A stretch of DNA of 64,000 nt, taken from contig CP136067.1 of the NCBI GenBank assembly GCA_032622095.1, forward strand, positions 46,047,549 through 46,111,548. The letters are read 5' to 3'. Below, piece by piece: positions 22,340 to 33,969 of this stretch. The position numbers and the translations under genes are program-made. The notes under the pieces were generated by a model. That model did no database searches and was not told the DNA's origin. It saw only the letters and a list, made by a program, of their open reading frames with translations. The stretch's first letter is position 1. Each line of letters opens with the position of its first letter. The stretch is from Siphonodentalium dalli (taxonomy: Eukaryota; Mollusca; Scaphopoda; Gadilida; Siphonodentaliidae).

Positions 22340-23820
22340 AACTTCCATATATCGATAAAGTGAACAATTTATTTTCCGATCAAAATATGCCAAAAGCAAA
22401 TTATAGTATAAAAAGTGCGTCTATTTCAGACATAGGTCAAACATAACATCTGACCCGAAAAAAACAACAAAAGACAATTCGCATGGTGGTCGTTAATGCC
22501 AATTTGCATTTCCGCATGGGACTGCATATTCAGCGACATGTTCAATGTTGGCGCAGTCTGGGAGAATAGGCGGTTCACTCTCCTGCATGTAATTTGGTAT
22601 GTTTATGAACGATTGATCGTGCGAAATAATGACATCGACTGACAGACTAGCAATCACCAACATCTTCGCACGTTCGACAAACAGAGGAACCTTCAGTATG
22701 GACGGCAACGTGGTTAGCTGCAATTTCACGTATATAATTTGACGTGCATCAAAATAGCATTGGCATTTCTAATTGACTGAAATTTTTGATCTTGTAGAAT
22801 AAGGAGATGTAGAATTGTCGATCTAGCATATTTCTGGGTGATAGGGATATGAGGCTTCCCCTAATATAGGTCTACTCTTAACAAGTGTTTATAGACGAAT
22901 TCTTTGCGCCCGTTACGCTGTGCGTTGGCGCGTTGCGACTTCTCCTGTGTTCGTATTTACTATTTATTATGATATTAGAATATAGGCATCACCACTGTGA
23001 AGATCAGACGGCTATTTGTATCCGTCGACTCACCAAACGCGCGCAACACAAGCCCCAACGCATACATGTGCATTATATGGAGTAGAAGCGTGTTCGTCAT
23101 GGCGATTTCGTAGAGTTATACTTGTTTTAACCCAACAAATATGACGGCCTTGTCCATAATATTTTTCTTGTATTTGAGAGAATGAAGATTTAGTCATGAG
23201 TAAATGGGGTTTAAACTTAACTATAGCCTTCCATGAACATTCCGTATTGATGTGAATTGATGTATTGGTGTTACCAAAACCAGTTATGTAGATATTTCAG
23301 TTATTGGAAGTGTTGTCGAGAAGAGGGAAAGGCAGTATATATATCATGCAGGGAGCGTTACTAAAATATGCTTTGACCCCTATTATTACATGTATCGCAC
23401 CCATGTCCTTGCTGGGTTACTAATGACGCTAACTGCAATTGAGTTCATGCTTTATTCCCCTGACGGTAAGCTTAAATGAAGATTATACCTATATTCAGTC
23501 ATGTATGTGGCCATCCCCTAATATATTCAAAAGCAAATATGCAATAATTGAATGAATTTGATCCAGGGATGAGTGCAACATACAGTAATGTTTTCTGTGG
23601 ACGATGTAAAACAACATGGTAATTACAATGATAATGAGTAAATAAATGGCTTCAGCCTTTTACTCATTTTCGTTATACATTGTAATAATCAGGTTGTTGT
23701 TATACGTGGTTCTTCATGTACGTGAGTGTATTAACTCTCATTCTTGTCTCACATTCATTTTTATTGGATATGTTTTGTTGATTATATATATAGAAGGAAA
23801 TCGCCCAATAAAAAACCTTC
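22340..23820. other. No recognised feature
   Basis: AT-rich low-copy DNA. Short frames at 22493-22729 minus, 22885-23085 plus and 23646-23852 plus show no recognised motif. Confidence 0.3.
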
Positions 23821-23825
23821 TTTTT

Positions 23826-24037
23826 GCTAAAGCATCATTGGTGAGTAGTTAGTAGTTAGGAAATGTTCAGATAATAAGTCCAGCAACGACCAGTTTGTTG
23901 AACTTATTATCTAAACATTTCCTTCAATAAATAGGACTGCTTATATTACCTGTACATCCCTGCAAATCAATACTAGACCAATCATATGTACACTTTTTAA
24001 CTTACTGGGAAAAATTATTTAGTATAGAAAGGGTTAA
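23826..24037 (+). mobile_element. Family C piggyBac-like MITE
   Basis: The right end TTTAGTATAGAAAGGG is followed by TTAA (24034-24037). The left end is decayed but keeps 'ctaaagcatcattggtgag'. An internal hairpin pairs 'gaaatgttcagataataag' with 'cttattatctaaacatttc'. It is non-autonomous and lacks the 67-bp module. Confidence 0.72.
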
Positions 24038-24039
24038 AA

Positions 24040-25190
24040 TTGGCTTAGGAAATGTTGACTAGTTTGCGTCAAATCAAATGGGACATCTTTAACTCTGAAG
24101 TTTCAGTCCTCTGGGATGTGACCTATCATATAGATTGCTCAAGTCACGGGCAACGAACGATGAGCTCAAACATATCATATACAATTTGCGATAATTCTCT
24201 TTGATGCTTATGGAAATCAGTCAGCAGTCTGTGCTCGGAGGCGGCACATGTTCCGGATTATTCCCAGAAGAGACATTTGATAAGACTGTATATGTTCATA
24301 TACTTCTGATAGAACAACGCTATCTAGTTCCCAGCGTAAACAGTGTGCTTGGGGAAGTACAATTTTATAGTGAGCCTTTGATTGTATTCAGGTTCTGCCC
24401 CGTGTATGCGGATACTCAGTTGATGTGAGTTCTTGCAGAATGTTCCTATATATATATCCGTTGCGTAATTTGTTTTGAGTGTCATTTGGTGTCCAAAAGT
24501 TCCAACTATCCCCACGTGCCACAAGCATAACTTCTATTTTATGACTCCTTCCCTCACTTTTGAAACTTGATGACATAAAATGTAAGGCAACAACACTTCG
24601 TTACTTACTTTAAACATATTTTATTTGTTTATTTGGTCGCTGTGTACTTTTACCTTCCAGTCGTTTGCACTTTTAGCGTAATCTAGTATATCTGTCGTTT
24701 ATAAGCTATTGGCTATAAACGGTGACATGTTGAGATATGTAAACTGCAATATATCGATTTTCTGATTCATCGCTGTTGTTGGTGTACATGGCGTATAGAT
24801 AAATTTTAAATTTAAGATAAAGATAAAATTATTGACAGATACGCCCACTCGAAGCCGATGTCAAACGAGTTACATAAATAAAATGTTATTTATATAAGTA
24901 TAGTAACATAAATATATTAATGTTCAATGTTTGGTGATTCACACCGTTTATGTAGAAAGAGTTGGACCATGTTGCTGATGATATTACATATATGATATAT
25001 GATATAAATAAATTATAAGCATTTCAGCACTATTCGTAGATGATTTGCCTGAAAAATAGCCAGACAAATGTTCCACCATGCTTTTTGCTATTCTAGTATA
25101 TATAATGTGGTGTGTGGGCGGTGTCTCAAAGTTGATCCATCCGTTTGATATAGCACAAAACTACTGTTTGTAATTTAGTGTATACTATAA
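24040..25190. other. No recognised feature
   Basis: AT-rich sequence with short overlapping frames around 24201-24576 that show no motif. Confidence 0.3.
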
Positions 25191-25196
25191 GTTATC

Positions 25197-25302
25197 TCCG
25201 GCAACATCCTGTGTTACATGGATATTTAATACATGGATGTAGATAATGAACCCAACAGACATCCATGTATTAAATCTTCATGTAACCGAGATGTTGCTGG
25301 AA
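25197..25302. repeat. Short foldback, about 45-bp arms
   Basis: The arm 'tccggcaacatcctgtgtta' to 'atacatggatgt' pairs with 'acatccatgtattaaatc' to 'gagatgttgctgga'. A 15-20-bp loop separates them. No related copy was seen in the window. Confidence 0.75.
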
Positions 25303-26210
25303 ACAACGATTTTGTCCCCACAACAATATCCATATAAGTGTGGTTCTCACATTTTTTCACACCAATGAGAATAATTCAGTAGCCTATCTACAGATCAGGC
25401 GTCTGGTGGCGTAAAACGTGACGTGTTATAGAGCAACGTCGCGATTGGTGGAAACTGCCATTGCAAGTGTCATTCATATATTCCGATGTTTCACGTGCTC
25501 ATATACCCCCGAAGTTTCCGTCACGTTCTCATAAACCCCGCTGACATAAGTGACGGGATGATGGTGATTTGAATGTGGCGCTGTAGCCAATACGATTGCT
25601 AGTTACACCGGATATGGGGACAATAGAAAATATTCCAACAGTGGGAATACCACTCTTGGTGTCTGAACAGCGCATTAAGCGTAAAATGATAGCGATGTTG
25701 GGAGAGCTCGTCTGAAAAACAGACAATTATTCTGGCAAATTATACCAGACGACGTCAGTCAATTGAGCTAATTGCATTGGTGTTTCGTCACTGATGAACC
25801 TATTCACGGACTATCCTGATCATCACACGGAGATTTTCGACACCGATATGTCACCAGAGCAACGCGATGTTTTGAGGCCGTCACTTCGTGACTTGTTGAA
25901 CAAAAACTCCCATCCTATTACTGCTTTCTATACAACATATTGTTCCGGAATATTCCCAGCGGGGTTCGAATTCCATAACACGCCGTCATAATTCATTTAG
26001 TCTGCTGTTCGTCGAATGGTATTACGTCTGTGTCGAACACGCACTCAGTGCCGTAGACTGTGTCAAGGTGACGGAGAAATCCTGACATTTATAAGCCGGG
26101 ATCGAGTGGATCAACCCAAGTTGTCCATGCATTTTACCGAACCCGTGACGTCATCGCCATGGTTTTGATCTTTAACGTGCGCGCATTGTTGCATACGGGA
26201 CAGCCATTAG
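25303..26210. other. GC-richer low-copy stretch; possible coding remnant at 25794-25991
   Basis: A plus-strand ATG frame at 25794-25991 reads with balanced composition, including DTDMSPEQRDVLRPSLRDLL. I do not recognise it. There is no clear acceptor or donor around it and no second copy in the window. It could be an exon, a mobile-element fragment or chance. Confidence 0.25.
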
Positions 26211-26214
26211 CGTC

Positions 26215-26629
26215 GCTGAAATGATCACTGTCACCCATTTCGTTCAGTTGGGTACCCAGTTTTTTTAATTTTCAGTTGAGTACCCAGATTTTATCAAATT
26301 CAAATTTGGGTACACAGCTTTATTAAAGCAGTCTGCAGTGCATATGTCCCATGAAATAATTCTTCTCCGCTATTGGTTTCAAGCATCGTGACGATTAGCA
26401 TATATCATGTATCATATCATGTCATATATATAAACAAGTATTCACAAATTTAAAAGGTTCATTTCGAAAATAATTGACAGCATTCACTAATTAGATCACG
26501 TTATGTGTGAAATTTCATAAGCTGGGTACCCAAAGCAAATTTTATAAAAGCTGGGTACCCAACTGAACATTTAAAAAAGCTGGGTACCCAACTGAACGAA
26601 AGTGCATGGGTGACAGTGGCCATTTCAGC
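26215..26629. mobile_element. Foldback element with modular GGTACC repeats in its ends
   Basis: The left end GCTGAAATGATCACTGTCAC is inverted at the right as 'gtgacagtggccatttcagc'. Inside each end lie two or three short repeats of the form TTGGGTACCCAG: on the left at about 26247, 26272 and 26307 and on the right at about 26522, 26553 and 26581. The centre is AT-rich and non-coding. Ends built from subterminal repeats are characteristic of foldback-type elements. Confidence 0.75.
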
Positions 26630-26691
26630 TTTAGAGTCGGGTCCCGATCTGACGGCGTGCCTTGACTTGTCCCTGGACTATGAACCAAGTC

Positions 26692-26980
26692 CACACAGAG
26701 TTCAGTCCCCTATACGCAGGACTTACCGCTGCCCGCACCTACAACGCAATGTGAAGAAATGTCACATTTATTTAATTAAGATTTGTGTAGGATACAATTC
26801 ATTCTACACTATTCTGAGAAATTGAAATATCCATATTCATTTGACAATTGTCTAGATCAAGCCAGAATGAATTGTAACTGACAAAAACACTTCATTTAAA
26901 AAAATGTTAGATTTTATTAAGAAAATACACATGCCGGCAGAGTTCAGACATAGCGTATCGAGGGGACTGAACTCTGTTTT
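26692..26980. repeat. Inverted repeat pair with 27-bp arms
   Basis: The block 'acagagttcagtcccctata' near 26695 is inverted near 26953-26978 as 'tcgaggggactgaactctgt'. A second inner pair involves 'tacaattcattct' and 'agaatgaattgta'. This is a MITE-like layout without a recognised target duplication. Confidence 0.6.
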
Positions 26981-26985
26981 GCAGC

Positions 26986-27372
26986 TTGACTGTGAACCTC
27001 ACCGACACTCTGTGTCGTCGTCGTTATGCTTGGAGTGGGTACGTTACATGGGCCTGTCGGCGTACAAGTAACCTATCAGCCAGGGACTATAGTCAACGGC
27101 GTGTCTGGCATACAATAAAATTGTCATCCCTGGTCATGGCAGTATGGGGGCCGCGGATCGAGGAACGAAATTATACCAGTATGAGTTTAGATGTGTCTGA
27201 AATTCCTTGCACAGATGGTGGACTATTAATGCTCAATGTACTGGGAACACAGATGACGACACAAACTCCGACCGATACCCTATCGGTTTTGAAATCATCG
27301 ATGGTAATGAAAGTGATGTTCAGATCGAGGTTAGCATATAAACGAACTGAGCCATACTCAGCCTTATTTTAG
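26986..27372 (+). pseudogene. Coding-like 128-codon frame of unknown identity
   Basis: An open frame without an ATG start runs from 26986 to a stop at 27372. A second frame on the same strand looks equally coding-like and contains WWTINAQCTGNTDDDTNSD and YPIGFEIIDGNESDVQIEV, but it is broken by three or more stops. A TTTTGCAG acceptor-like site precedes the region. I recognise no family. A decayed gene or transposon fragment is the best guess. Confidence 0.25.
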
Positions 27373-27718
27373 TGTTGATAACCTTCATCAAATGTTAAGA
27401 AGCTATAACTATTGACAAAATGGAGTACGATGTTCACGCTAATAGATTCAAAGAGATAATACAGCACTGCCTGCCAAATTTGTTCGGGATATTCAACTAT
27501 ATACATGTAGAGTCGTCATCCTGTGATTGTGCCCTAGCCAACGCACCAAATATAACGGCACCCGTGCTTCGTCATATATGGGCATACGCCAGCCAAATCT
27601 GAATTAATGCAAGGATGCACAATTATTTCAATTTAGCAGAATATATGCCATCGTTTGGATGATAATAAACTATAAAACATATCGTTTATAAGACAAATCC
27701 CTTGCTCAATTCGCCTGC

Positions 27719-28097
27719 TTAACCCTTTACCCAACAAACCGGCCAAAACCGGCCAAATAAAGCTTCAACAGCCTAAAATATCTTCGGTCTGTCTCAATAG
27801 AACCATACAAATATGGATATCATTGGAACCGGCTCATTGACCACATTGTGATGGTTATGCCCTGTGCCAATGCATTCTCTTATATATGTCGCCTCGCATA
27901 TATAAGAGAATGCATTGGCCTAAAAAAAATCTTTTTTTAACACTTTTTATCATTTTTTCTTACATTCTTTAACAATTTTATAATTTTTAATGTGTTAAGC
28001 CAATGCATTCTCTTATATATGCGAGGCGACCTATGGTCGACTCGCATATATAAGAGAATGCATTGGCACAGGGCCCTTCTGTTGGGTAAAGGGTTAA
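27719..28097 (+). mobile_element. Family A piggyBac-like MITE with loop deletion in left hairpin
   Basis: TTAA flanks both ends (27719-27722 and 28094-28097), with perfect CCCTTTACCCAACA and TGTTGGGTAAAGGG termini. The left palindrome is shortened to about 52 bp because 15 bases at its centre (CGAGTCGACCATAGG) are missing, while the stems remain intact. The right palindrome is full length. The right flank runs straight into repeat Q. Confidence 0.88.
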
Positions 28098-28400
28098 ATA
28101 TACGGATGGCCTTCGCGATGGGTATTTCTGTTTTTTAAAAGTCACATAGTGCACCCGTTAAAACCTCCATAAACAGAAAGAATATTAAAATATAGATATA
28201 TTGTGTTCGTATAGCAATCATGGATATCGCATTAGTAGCATGTATGTTACTGTCAAGATCATTCGCCTTGTTAGTAAACAAAAGCCATATTATGATCAAT
28301 ACAATGAGTAAAGAGTGTGCTATACGCAAAACACTCAACATCGGGGAGACCACACTAATGAAACGTTGGTTAAAATTGACACCATATTGTTTACCGATAT
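28098..28400. mobile_element. Foldback repeat Q, copy b, interrupted at its left edge
   Basis: The sequence after the family A insertion matches 21921 onward: 'cggatggccttc', then 'cacccgttaaaacc' and 'ccataaacagaaagaatatt'. Arm pairing is weaker than in copy a. Confidence 0.6.
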
Positions 28401-28429
28401 AGCGCTCGCTAATCCTCGCCACTCAAGAA

Positions 28430-28959
28430 TTCGGTGATGAATGGGTAACCGTGAATCACTCTTCCCAAAAAGTCGCCACGGTGTTGAGTGATTTGCTTAT
28501 CGCACACGATTTATGTGTTGTGTATAAACAAATGATCGGTTCACACAATGTGTGTTTTGTGGGTAATATCGCATTCATCATTATACTATACTATTAGTAT
28601 ATTCTTGAGGAAATTCACAATTTGGTAACTTTCATTTCTAAATTATAACCTGCAGCATGTACATCCAAGATCATCCGTACCTTTGGCAGTCCGACCCATA
28701 TTAGGGGACCTCGTGTGTATAATATCCGTGGTGTGGTGCTGAAGGCTAAGGGGTCGAAAGCTATTGCAATTGAACATTTTGCTGATATAAAGAACTGGTC
28801 TGGTCAATTCTACATTAGAATCTGAAAAGGTGTTTATAAATTAGACCCTCCATGCACAGCTTGTTGTAAATATGACCGGTTTCCTCGTGGCAACGCCACA
28901 TTCAGCTCCTCTGTGACCAGATCGTTATATGTGACCCATCAAATTTGTCCTGTTTGTGC
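28430..28959. other. No recognised feature
   Basis: AT-rich low-copy sequence with no supported reading frame, repeat or motif. Confidence 0.25.
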
Positions 28960-29700
28960 AGCAGTGGCAGCGCGCTTTCGGGATCATCAATAGGAGTAGC
29001 CGGTCTGTGATTGATGGTGCCATTTGGCGATGACATTATTGCGCTGCGAATAGTGGCATCGTGGTTTCTGGGGGCCAATTAAAGAGAAGAGAAGACGAGA
29101 CAACCCCTCTCGCAGGAACAATCGCGGCCCTGCCACCATTCCCTCGTCTTCGAGTCACGTGGCCGCATTTCTGATTGATTACCCCATTGCCGATGACAAT
29201 CTGTCCAGTCGATGATGATGTAGCGAATTCTGAAGCGTCTCTTTAATGGAATTGAGGTGAATAATTCATATCGGTCTGAACAGTTTTTCGGCCAATCTTC
29301 AGCAACGACGCGGCACTTGGGGAGCGCAACTCCGTTTTGTGACGCTTGCGATTATTTTGACTGTCATGTTATAAGGGCAAGGACCAGCTTGGGCGTTCTG
29401 AATTGGGGTGGCCCCATCTCGCAAATACATCGAAAATTCTGACTGGCATTAATTTACGTTATTGCTCACTCGTCTTCGCTGCTATATGAGATTGATTGTG
29501 TCGGAAATAACCAAATTCAGAATTAAATTTAAGCAGTTTAGATAATTTAATCATTAGCTGTCAATTAACGAAATAATGTAAAACAATTGGTTCTCACTTA
29601 ATTAGGCATCTGTGTTTGGAACAATGCCAGAATTGTTGATTGAAATTGACCGACCAATAAAAATCACAAAATGAAGTTTCTTTTCAACTGGATGCGCGGT
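28960..29700. promoter_or_regulatory. Possible conserved non-coding block (unproven)
   Basis: This is one of the few stretches without any repeat copy in the window. It has locally higher GC content and then several homeodomain-like TAATTA/CAATTAA sites, for example near 29439, 29522 and 29561, with a TGTCA half-site touching one of them. The call is based on composition and motif density only. No coding frame is supported. Confidence 0.2.
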
Positions 29701-30585
29701 TGACATGTGTTTCTTTTCAGACATTAGTGTTGATCGCAAGGAATTTATAAATATTATGGAAATATATGGTAAAAACTAGACGGCTGTGTCCAATACTGGG
29801 ATTAAATTATAAGAAACAACTCAGAATGTAGGTTAAGGTTATGAGTTATAACATAACAGGTTGAAGACATGCAAATTCCAAATGTTTCCATTATAACTGC
29901 TCATATATGAAAAACAATATCCCGATTAAACCAGAGTAAAGCCTTGCTTTACCAGAATGAATAATATCCAACCGGGATTACACCAGGGAACATCTGTTTC
30001 CGTTATAGCCATATATATATAACCTTAATCGAAACATGAGTTACAAGCATTTTTATAATAGTTGAACATATGCTCTATGTTTCTGTTCAGGTTACACGCA
30101 TGACTAACGAAAACATTAGGTTGTATATATAAACCACGGACTTTAATAGAGCGGTTCCGTTGGGGCTTTTCCACTTTGAAAGTTTCATACTCCCCTTGAA
30201 TCAAACCTAACTGTTGGAAATTACCTTCAGTTCATACCTGTATCGAAAGTAGGCAAATACAGTATTCCAATATTTGTCTGATAACAACAAATTTCCTACC
30301 AAAATTTAAATTTTTATTTTCCCCTGCTATGTACATGTATATTCTTTGATCCGGCCCAAAATTACCGTCATACCGGTTTGGATGAAATACAGAGGTGTAA
30401 ACTGTGTTACATGTGGCCCGTGCAATCTGATATTCCTCTTCGCTGATAAATCAGGCCCAGGAACCTACGACACCAATAAAGTCTCTAACGCAAAGCGGTT
30501 TTGATTTTAAATTTGTCTAAAACATTTATAGACGTTTGTCCTATGTGATAAAATAGTACATGTTCTGTTGATAGTTATAACCCAC
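29701..30585. other. No recognised feature
   Basis: AT-rich, low-copy sequence with no supported frame or repeat. Confidence 0.25.
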
Positions 30586-30800
30586 AACAAATCGGAAAAT
30601 ATATATCGATTGTGCCTCGACTTTGAACATGAATCACATGCACATCAACCATGTAATAGATGTTCGTAAAATGCACCTAATCTCTTTCACTCATAAGTAC
30701 GTGACATCATGCAACAAATCGCTGGCCCGTTCACTGCAAAAGTTCCAGATAGCAGCTATCCAAACGTCTGAAGCAACGGTTTATATTTTACATCAGTGAC
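30586..30800 (+). repeat. Uninterrupted paralogue of the 36.0-36.6 kb target sequence
   Basis: The segment from 'tcgattgtgcctcgacttt' through 'cacatcaacc' and 'ctctttcactcataagtac' aligns with the sequence on both sides of the family A insertion at 36068-36463 and to the right of the foldback ending at 36026. It lacks both insertions and so serves as an empty-site reference. Confidence 0.65.
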
Positions 30801-31134
30801 GTAGGTTCCTGGTCCTGTGGATTGGGCAAATGTTCGAGCTCTATTACAGTTTACAAAATCCTAACCTTTCATGTCGTATTCCAGCGCCGATCTGAGAAAT
30901 CAGTAGCTTGTTCCGTGTCGCCTTCAATGTGATCTAAACCAGAAATTCATTTTGTATGTGCAGGGCATATCCATTTAGCTTCTTACAACCGGGAGGCGGT
31001 GAGGTGAGATGATATTGGAGTGAAAGGGGGCGTAATATTCATAGCCTGCATTTATACAATCTTCTAGAAAAATGTACCATTGCTACATAACTGTAGAGTT
31101 AAACCCAGACCATCGGGTCACTCGCATTTGCTCG

Positions 31135-31310
31135 TCCTCATCATCATCGTCGTCGTCATCATCAGCATCATACTAATAATCATCATCAATATATCATCCA
31201 CGTTAATACTACTGTCGTTGTTAAGTTAACAACACATTAACAACAACAGAAATGTAGTCATTATCATCACCATCATCACCATCATCTTCTTCTTCTTTCT
31301 CCTTGTCCTT
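31135..31310. repeat. CAT/ATC and TTC microsatellite cluster
   Basis: Interrupted (CAT)n runs at about 31138-31196 and again at 31260-31288, the second grading into a TTC tract. The methionine-rich minus-strand frame here is a translation of these repeats. Confidence 0.85.
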
Positions 31311-31960
31311 CCTTCATCACTTGTTACATGGATATACATCTTCGCAAGGTTGATCAGAGTACACGAATGCTGTAGATCGGTATTTCGTGTATTTATCGGC
31401 TTATTTTGTCCCGCGTTCAGAATTTCGTAGGCATGCATGGTTCTGAATTTCAAATAAGCCATGTCCGTTTAATATTTTACTTATCAACCTAAGACTTCGA
31501 GAATGTATAGGAGGATTTCGCGCGGACTGTCTATACATTAACTCCCATTGCGGACTGTCTTTCCCACGTACCCAACTGGTTATTAATCTTTTTCACTCAC
31601 AGACATACAATTCATCATTATTTCCCTGTGCGGACGAGGTTCCCGGTCGGCCGTGCTCCGCGGTCCGGAGATAGTAATGGTTATAATGATTGGACCATCG
31701 ACCTGCGCATCACATTATTATCAGGACACTAACAAATCGAATTTTCTCACCACTTTGTATACCTCGTACAAATTATCTGCCTATATCTCCCGAGACATGT
31801 ATTTCTTCTGTTTTCTATAGAATGTTTTCCGAACTACGTCACGCATTCCGTCTGTTTGTTTTCGCTCTCGCAAATTAAGTTTTGAGTGGTCTTTGGAGAT
31901 TGGATTCGTCTCAGGAGAACTCAGAGACTGCATGTTATTTACCGTTGCCCAATTGTTTGA
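31311..31960. other. No recognised feature
   Basis: Mixed-composition low-copy sequence. Overlapping frames at 31690-32070 have no motif, and the latter part is the SINE. Confidence 0.3.
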
Positions 31961-31963
31961 TAA

Positions 31964-32272
31964 GGGGCATCGGTGGCTCGATCGGTTATGAGTACAGCTC
32001 AAAGCCATCTATTCCTCCAGCGCTGGCGATGAGGGTTCAAATCCACATGGTTCCAACATGGACTTTGTAACTCGAAATCGTTATCTGGTGGAGTTGCCAA
32101 TTACTCGCCGATGTCGGTGGTTTGATGCGCATGGTCGACGAGTTTATCAGCCATTGAAATCACAGTTAGATTAGCCGTAAGTGAGCGGATTTCCTCCCCC
32201 ACTAAAAAACGGGTCGTGATATGGCCTTAGTTGCTGAAAGTGGCAGTATAAACCCCCAATCAATCAACCAAA
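31964..32272 (+). mobile_element. tRNA-derived SINE
   Basis: The head has an RNA polymerase III A box, TGGCTCGATCGG (31974-31985), and a B box, GGGTTCAAATCC (32033-32044), in tRNA-like order. The body follows, and the 3' end has 'tgatatggccttag', 'ttgctgaaagtggc' and 'aacccccaatcaatcaacc', a short AATC-type tail. It is a retroposed element, not a functional tRNA gene. A matching 3' end in reverse lies at 58111-58160. Confidence 0.8.
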
Positions 32273-32439
32273 TGTTTTATAAGAGCGAGTACCCCCTCTC
32301 CCCCGCACCGCCATGATCCACTCAGATCGTGCGGCACAATAAGGTGACGTGACAAAATCATTTGTATGTGAATTCTCACACAGGAAAACGGTACCGCGAT
32401 AGGCATATACCATCTGCACATATGTAAACATGACAATAC

Positions 32440-32571
32440 ATGGCCTTGTAAGCCAGTGCATTCTCTTATATACGCGAGGCTCCCTGTGGTAGACTCGCAC
32501 GTATAAGAGAATACACTGGCACATGGTATTTAATGCTGCACCAGCTCAGCTCCCACCATAAAAGGGATATA
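32440..32571. mobile_element. Family B MITE, right half only
   Basis: One palindrome with the 'ggctccctgtggtagac' core is preceded by 'ggccttgtaagccagtgc' (family B spacer) and followed by 'tgctgcaccagctcagctcc' and the terminal 'ataaaaggg'. The TTAA has decayed. The left hairpin and left end are missing. Confidence 0.72.
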
Positions 32572-32899
32572 AATCAAATATATAGTGATTCTCGTCAGCA
32601 AATGATTCTCGTTTGTTTATCTGCGGTTTGTGACGTCCAGTTTGTTGACATTTGTGCGCAGTTCAGATTTAGTGTTGTACGAAATGTTGTAGAAAATAGT
32701 TCTCCAAATATTGTTTTTTGACAATATATTCAAATGGGTATGGTGTAGAGTCGAAATATCAGTTTGAAGTAGTGAAGTACGCACATACATATGTCTTTAT
32801 GCCAATTAACGACAATTAGTAAAGAGTGTCCATTGCTATCGTTCATTGGCCATCGCGACATCAATTTTATTGTGAAAGAAATAACCCACATAGGGTTAA
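32572..32899. other. No recognised feature
   Basis: AT-rich sequence between the family B half and repeat X. No motif or supported frame. Confidence 0.25.
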
Positions 32900-33400
32900 T
32901 TTCAGTCAGTCCACTGCACGTAGAAAGCACTGACCCATCCTCCGGTAAGTCTAACTAAAGATATAACGTTTCTCCAAAAAAATCAGATTAATATACTTTT
33001 TTGTGGATCACAAATCTTCTCTTTGTGGACCATCTTCACTACCGCCGGACGGCCATGATGACCTCACTCGCTATGCACCTTACCGACTGATCCCCGGGGT
33101 GCTTGGGTGGGTCACGATGGACGTTTCCAGTGGAGATCAGGCGAGTCCACATACCGATACCACAAGCACCCAATTGCAGATCAATCAAACCAGGACAACC
33201 GGTGTGTAATCGTCCATGCAGTTTACTATCAGTATGACGTAGGCAACTGTCGCTTTATCGCTGCATGGGTCCATTCGAATCGATCACTCCAGGCACACTC
33301 GATTCTCTCCCGAACTATCAGTCATCGTTCATCACTGTAATGATAGGCCTAGACTGCACAATCTACGTAGTCTACTCCGCGTGCATGGATATACTCCGAG
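32900..33400 (+). repeat. Dispersed repeat X, copy b
   Basis: It shares 'ccactgcacgtagaaa', 'caccttaccgactga' and 'gggtccattcgaatcgatca' with 15830-16100, and partly with 63290-63740. Several overlapping short frames occur (33003-33510), none consistent with those of the other copies. Confidence 0.5.
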
Positions 33401-33429
33401 AGCTTGATCTGATCATGGGCAGAGATCAA

Positions 33430-33960
33430 GACAAGAAAACCATAGTCAGAAATAGTAACGCCCTCAAGATCATATTATTACGTATATATAAAATATATAC
33501 TGGTTTATGAATGCATCAGAAACTCAGATTTCCGTTAAAACAACCAATCCTTCAAAATATTACAACAACTATACGGCTTATCACTGATGTTTTCTCATTC
33601 ACCACACCAGAACGCCTCTAAATGCGGACCAACAATCTACTAATAGAATTAAATACACCCCGATACTTCGCAATACGACCTTTAGTCTACATTCCAACTG
33701 AGAAATAATTTAGCAGCAATGTTAGCTGTTATATTATGCATTGTGTTCCCGCAATAAAATCTTCAAGGGTGGCCCAGCCATATATTACACCTAAATATCG
33801 AAAGCAATTAACGCGGTCATAAAAGTTACATACTGAAACAATGAGACATCTGCGAAGATACATCCGTGATTACATACATCCTGCAAAAAGTCCAACAGGT
33901 ACGCTTATTGCGAGTACGTATTTAATCAAGGTTACCCCATAGCTCCTATTACATCGCCAG
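33430..33960 (+). pseudogene. LINE-derived fragment, first of a tandem pair
   Basis: It aligns with 9140-9600 and with the next segment, starting at 'acaagaaaaccatagtcag' and running through 'tccgttaaaacaacc' and 'ctctaaatgcgga'. It is more diverged than the second member of the pair and has no open frame. Confidence 0.5.
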
Positions 33961-33969
33961 ATCAGCCTG

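Noticed and set aside
31964-32045. Functional tRNA gene
   Set aside because: A and B boxes are present, but the arms do not fold into a full cloverleaf as far as I can pair them, and the sequence continues into a SINE body and AATC tail.
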